Shown here: positions 60,765-64,000 of the stretch, one piece after another
Layout: each line of letters begins with the position of its first letter
How positions within the stretch are numbered: position 1 is the first letter of the stretch
NCBI GenBank assembly: GCA_029207755.1
Contig: JARCOQ010000002.1
Span: 115,950,375-116,014,374, forward strand
DNA length: 64,000 nucleotides
From: Chamaea fasciata
Lineage: Eukaryota > Chordata > Aves > Passeriformes > Sylviidae
Direction: 5' to 3'
Notes under the pieces: model-generated
What the model was told of the DNA's origin: nothing
Database searches by the model: none
The model's input: only the letters and a program-made list of their open reading frames with translations
Translations under genes and position numbers: made by a program

Positions 60765-61003
60765 TGGAATCCCAGAAGGATTGCACTGGGAGGGACCCTA
60801 AAGGGGTGTGCAGCTCGGGCTCCCTCTAAAAAGAAGGAAAAAAATTCCAAATACATACAGCAGGTCCATACTCATGGAATCGTGGAATGGTTTGGGTTGG
60901 GAGGGACCTTAAATCCCAGCTCTGCCATGGCAGGGACACCTCCTGCTGTCCCCAGTGCCCAACCTGGCCTTGGGCATCCCAGGGATGCAGGAGCAGCCAC
61001 AGC
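60765..61003 (-). mobile_element. CR1 tail (60765-60803) and CR1 fragment (60873-61003)
   Basis: Two same-orientation tails; the second reads GGAATGGTTTGGGTTGGGAG. Confidence 0.8.
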
Positions 61004-62484
61004 CCAAATCCGGCTGCACACAGGACTGAGGTTTGTGTTCTGCTCACCTACTCCAAAATTGGGAGGGTTTTCTGTGAGTCTTTCTTTGAAATGCATGTCA
61101 CTGTCACTGCTGACAGTTCAGGAAGCTGTCAGAGCACTCCTAAATCAAACATGCAGGATATTAAGGCACATCCCAACACACCTGCCTGAACAGGCAAACA
61201 GCACACGTGGCTTCCCCCAAAGCCTGCAGAGAACATTCCTAAGAAATCCTGCGGGATACAGGATGGAGGGCATGAAGCACCCTGCCCACACCTTGGTTTC
61301 CCTAAATACTAAAAAAGCTTTGATCAGTTAAGGAAAACCTTTAGATTTGACATTCCAGGGGACTGGGAATATCAATTCCCACGTGGGAATGCAAAGGAAC
61401 TCTGGAAAACACTCTGTGACAGAAGGATTGATCTGCTTTGGAAACCAGCAGCTGCAGAGTATCGAGCCCCAGTAACACACAGAAATTATGTGTGAATTAA
61501 GCATTATCAAAAAAAAAAAAAACCCACACAGAAAAAAACCCCAAAAAACCTCAGGGGGAATCATAGATGCTCCAAGCAGGATCTCATAGTTGCAAGTGAG
61601 ATTTAATTAGGTTTCAGTGCAAAATTTCGTGTTTGAAATCCACAGCAAACTCAGACAAACCTCATTTTTTAAATGCTTCTCTCCAGACTGGACAGACTGA
61701 ACAGACACACAGAGATCTAAGGGAAAAACAAAACAAAACAAAAAAGAGCCATAACATTAAAATGTAACAGCCTGGTCAAAAATATGAGTAACCAGATGCA
61801 CAGTGCCAGAGGTCAGAGATCCAGCAGCAGTGCTCCTGCCAGCCATTGAAGAGCAGGAATAAAGAATCCTGCAGGAGGCACTGAGCCAGCCCCGTCCCCA
61901 GGGACAAAGAACTTCACACATTTTTTTTTTTTTTTCAGTTACCTTGCCAATAACTTCCCCACTGTATCCAACACCAACCCTTGGATCTGGAAGGGATATA
62001 ATGATTTTATAGCAACCAGCTGTGGAGGTATTTTCCAAACAGAACAAATTGGATATAAATGCCAAATAGTTTCCCAACAAATTTAGCCTGTTCCTAGTGG
62101 GAGGAGAAAACTCTGCCCGCTGCTGTGATCCAGAGCACAGCATAAATCGGAGTTCTGTTCAGAACAAATCTGATAAGGAGGAGCAGATAAACAGCCAGCC
62201 AGGTGTGCACCTTTTGTTACTGTGCCAGGACATCACTCCAGCAGCCTCTCTCCTCTGGAATAGCATTTCCATGAGACCTTTCCACACTGCTTACACTCCC
62301 CCCCACCAACTTCACTAACATTTCTATAAAGTCATCTTACTTTATAAATATTTTTTAAAAATTACTAATATTTACTAAAGGCCAACTTTACTAATATTTC
62401 CATGTCCCTTGGAAGAGTTTATCAGGGAATCTTCTGGCCAGGTGAAGCAGCCCCAGAACACATCAGCTCTACAGAGGCACCAGA

Positions 62485-62920
62485 GAGCCCTGGAGGGGCT
62501 GGAGCGTGTCCAGGGCAGGGAAGGGAGCTGGGGAAGGGGCTGGAGCCCCAGGAGGGGCTGAGGGAGCTGGGCAAGGGGCTGAGCCTGGAGAAAAGGAGGC
62601 TCAGGGGGGACCTGGTGGCTCTGCACAAGTCCCTGCCAGGAGGGGACAGCCGGGGGGGTCGGGCTCTGCTCCCAGGAACAGGGACAGGAGGAGAGGGAAC
62701 GGCCTCAGGCTGGCCCAGGGGAGGCTCAGCTTGGCCAGCAGCAGGAATTTCCCCATGGAAAGGGTGCTCAGGCCTTGGCAGGGGCTGCCCAGGGAGCTTT
62801 GGAGTGCCCGTCCCTGCAGGTGGCACCTGGAGGTGGCACTCAGAGCTCCGGGCTGGGGACAGTGTGAGACTGCCTGGGCTGGGAGGGCTTTTCCAGCCTC
62901 AGGGATTTGAGGATTCACTC
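62485..62920 (+). mobile_element. CR1 fragment, about 435 bp
   Basis: Same subfamily as 18203 and 37036: GGAGCGTGTCCAGGGCAGGG to a tail GCCTCAGGGATTTGAGGATT. Confidence 0.9.
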
Positions 62921-63487
62921 TCCATTCTGGGTCCTGAAGCTCTCAGAACAGTGCAGTGATCTGGCTGTCCCCCTGCTCAGATGAAGCCACCCCTGCTCCA
63001 GTTTCCTGGCGTGCAGAGCCACGAAAAGATCCGACCTCCCTCCTGCAGGCCAACAAACACCTCATCGAAGCATTTTTCTCAGCAAAACCAGAACGAGACA
63101 CGCTGAGAATTCACATGTGTGCTTTCCCCAGCCCAAATACAAACCAGGAAATCTCCAGGTAACTTGTAAAAACAAGGGAAATCAAGGCTAATGTTAGGTT
63201 CATGTACACCAGCCCAAGAGCACATCCTCACAATACTTATTTTAGAAGTCCACAAATCAAAAGAAAGGTGGAAACCACCTAACTAGGTAACAGCTCTGCT
63301 TCCTTCTATCACAACAAGGCTTTGTTTCTATTTAAATCATCACAGAATAAAGTCTTGAATCTTTCATGAGAGACAAAGTCAAGCTAATGCAGCACGGAAT
63401 TATTGGTAGAAAGTATTCACCTGGTTCCATAACACTGTACAGGGATAAGAACTGAACTCAACAGGTGAATAAATGTTCAAAGTCCCA

Positions 63488-63548
63488 GGATGGTTTGGGT
63501 TGGAAGGGACCTGAAAGCTCATTCCTTGTCCCAGGCTGCTCCAACCCT
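63488..63548 (-). mobile_element. CR1 tail
   Basis: GGATGGTTTGGGTTGGAAGG, short. Confidence 0.7.
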
Positions 63549-64000
63549 CAGTGCTTTTTTTTTTCCCCCTCCCATCTGAAGCTAGTAAAGCACAACAAAC
63601 CTGCCCACAAAAGGAAATGAAGTGTCACCAGAATTTCAGTGCTCAAGGGTCTCATCTCAGTGCATTTTTCATTCATAATGCCGGCAGGATTCTGAAGGGG
63701 GTGTCCGAAACACCAGGACTCCGTTTCTATCACTGGGCTGAACGCCTCCCAAGCAGAATGTCTCATTTTAACACAAGAACTGAAGAGATTCAGCATGATT
63801 ATATTCCCTGCCTGCCCTGCCCCAGCTGGATTGTGCTTTGCTTTCCCTAACAAAGCCCAGGTGGTTTAATCCAGGATTGCAGCAAAGTAATCCAGGGAGA
63901 GCCGGAATCTGGGATTACCACAATTTATTCTGGGAACTCTAGGAATTGAGCAACTCCAGCAGGACAGCCTGATTTCCTTGGAGCTACAGAGTAACACTTT

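Larger units (their letters stand above)
45675..64000 (-). other. ITSN1: ITSN1 intron 1, 3' part (no gene recognised)
   Basis: More than 18 kb upstream of the start-codon exon. It holds the 12-bp purine array, at least nine CR1 fragments and two short palindromes. I found no first exon, CpG-rich promoter or second gene; long ORFs here fall in CR1 or simple repeat. Whether all of it is intron depends on where exon 1 lies, off the right edge. Confidence 0.7.

Noticed and set aside
45675..64000. Promoter or first exon of ITSN1 within the window
   Set aside because: GC-rich stretches here are CR1 copies; no CpG-dense unique sequence or convincing donor-linked first exon was seen.
1..64000. CRISPR arrays, bacterial operons, tRNA or rRNA genes
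   Set aside because: The window is vertebrate genomic DNA; no spaced direct repeats, cloverleaf-like segments or rRNA motifs were recognised.

Overview
This window is vertebrate nuclear DNA, almost certainly from a bird. It is littered with 5'-truncated CR1 retrotransposon tails of the avian type (reading as a proline/glycine/leucine-rich pseudo-ORF, or ending in the 'AAGGTCCCTTCCAACCC ... ATTCTGTG' tail), plus one solo endogenous-retrovirus LTR and an LTR-like repeat pair. The many GC-rich CR1 fragments fit a neoavian, perhaps passerine, bird, but the lineage is inferred.

One gene accounts for all recognisable coding sequence: ITSN1 (intersectin 1), on the minus strand and running right to left. 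Twenty-four exons were placed by hand, from the start-codon exon (45615-45674) to the exon carrying SH3C (977-1143). Every junction is GT...AG and every phase closes, giving 1054 uninterrupted codons. In order they encode EH1, EH2, a long charged coiled coil, SH3A, SH3B and SH3C. SH3D, SH3E and the DH-PH-C2 part of the long isoform must lie left of base 1. The non-coding first exon and promoter must lie right of base 64000, or are not recognisable. The residues typical of ITSN1 rather than ITSN2 are present throughout.

Layout: 1-12,962 holds the SH3 exons and the end of the coiled coil. 12,963-20,265 is a 7.3-kb intron with the solo LTR (15334-15994, 5-bp target duplication ATGCA). 20,266-26,685 holds coiled-coil exons. 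28,530-36,946 holds linker, EH2 and the second half of EH1. 36,947-43,653 is a 6.7-kb intron with a CR1 pair, one LTR-like copy and a 293-bp near-identical direct duplication. 43,654-45,674 holds the first EH1 exons and the start codon. 45,675-64,000 is intron 1, with a 0.4-kb array of a 12-bp pure purine/pyrimidine unit and many CR1 copies, and no recognisable gene.

The most interesting element is a 15-nt exon at 9266-9280 (minus) that the ORF calls miss. It encodes VKREW, has perfect splice sites, sits between the two SH3A exons and carries six UGC motifs in the 42 nt before its acceptor. It matches the neuron-specific microexon that adds VKGEW to SH3A in mammals. A diverged ~72-bp tandem repeat lies 225 bp upstream of it in the same intron. 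No novel gene system was found; the other observations concern splicing architecture and repeats.
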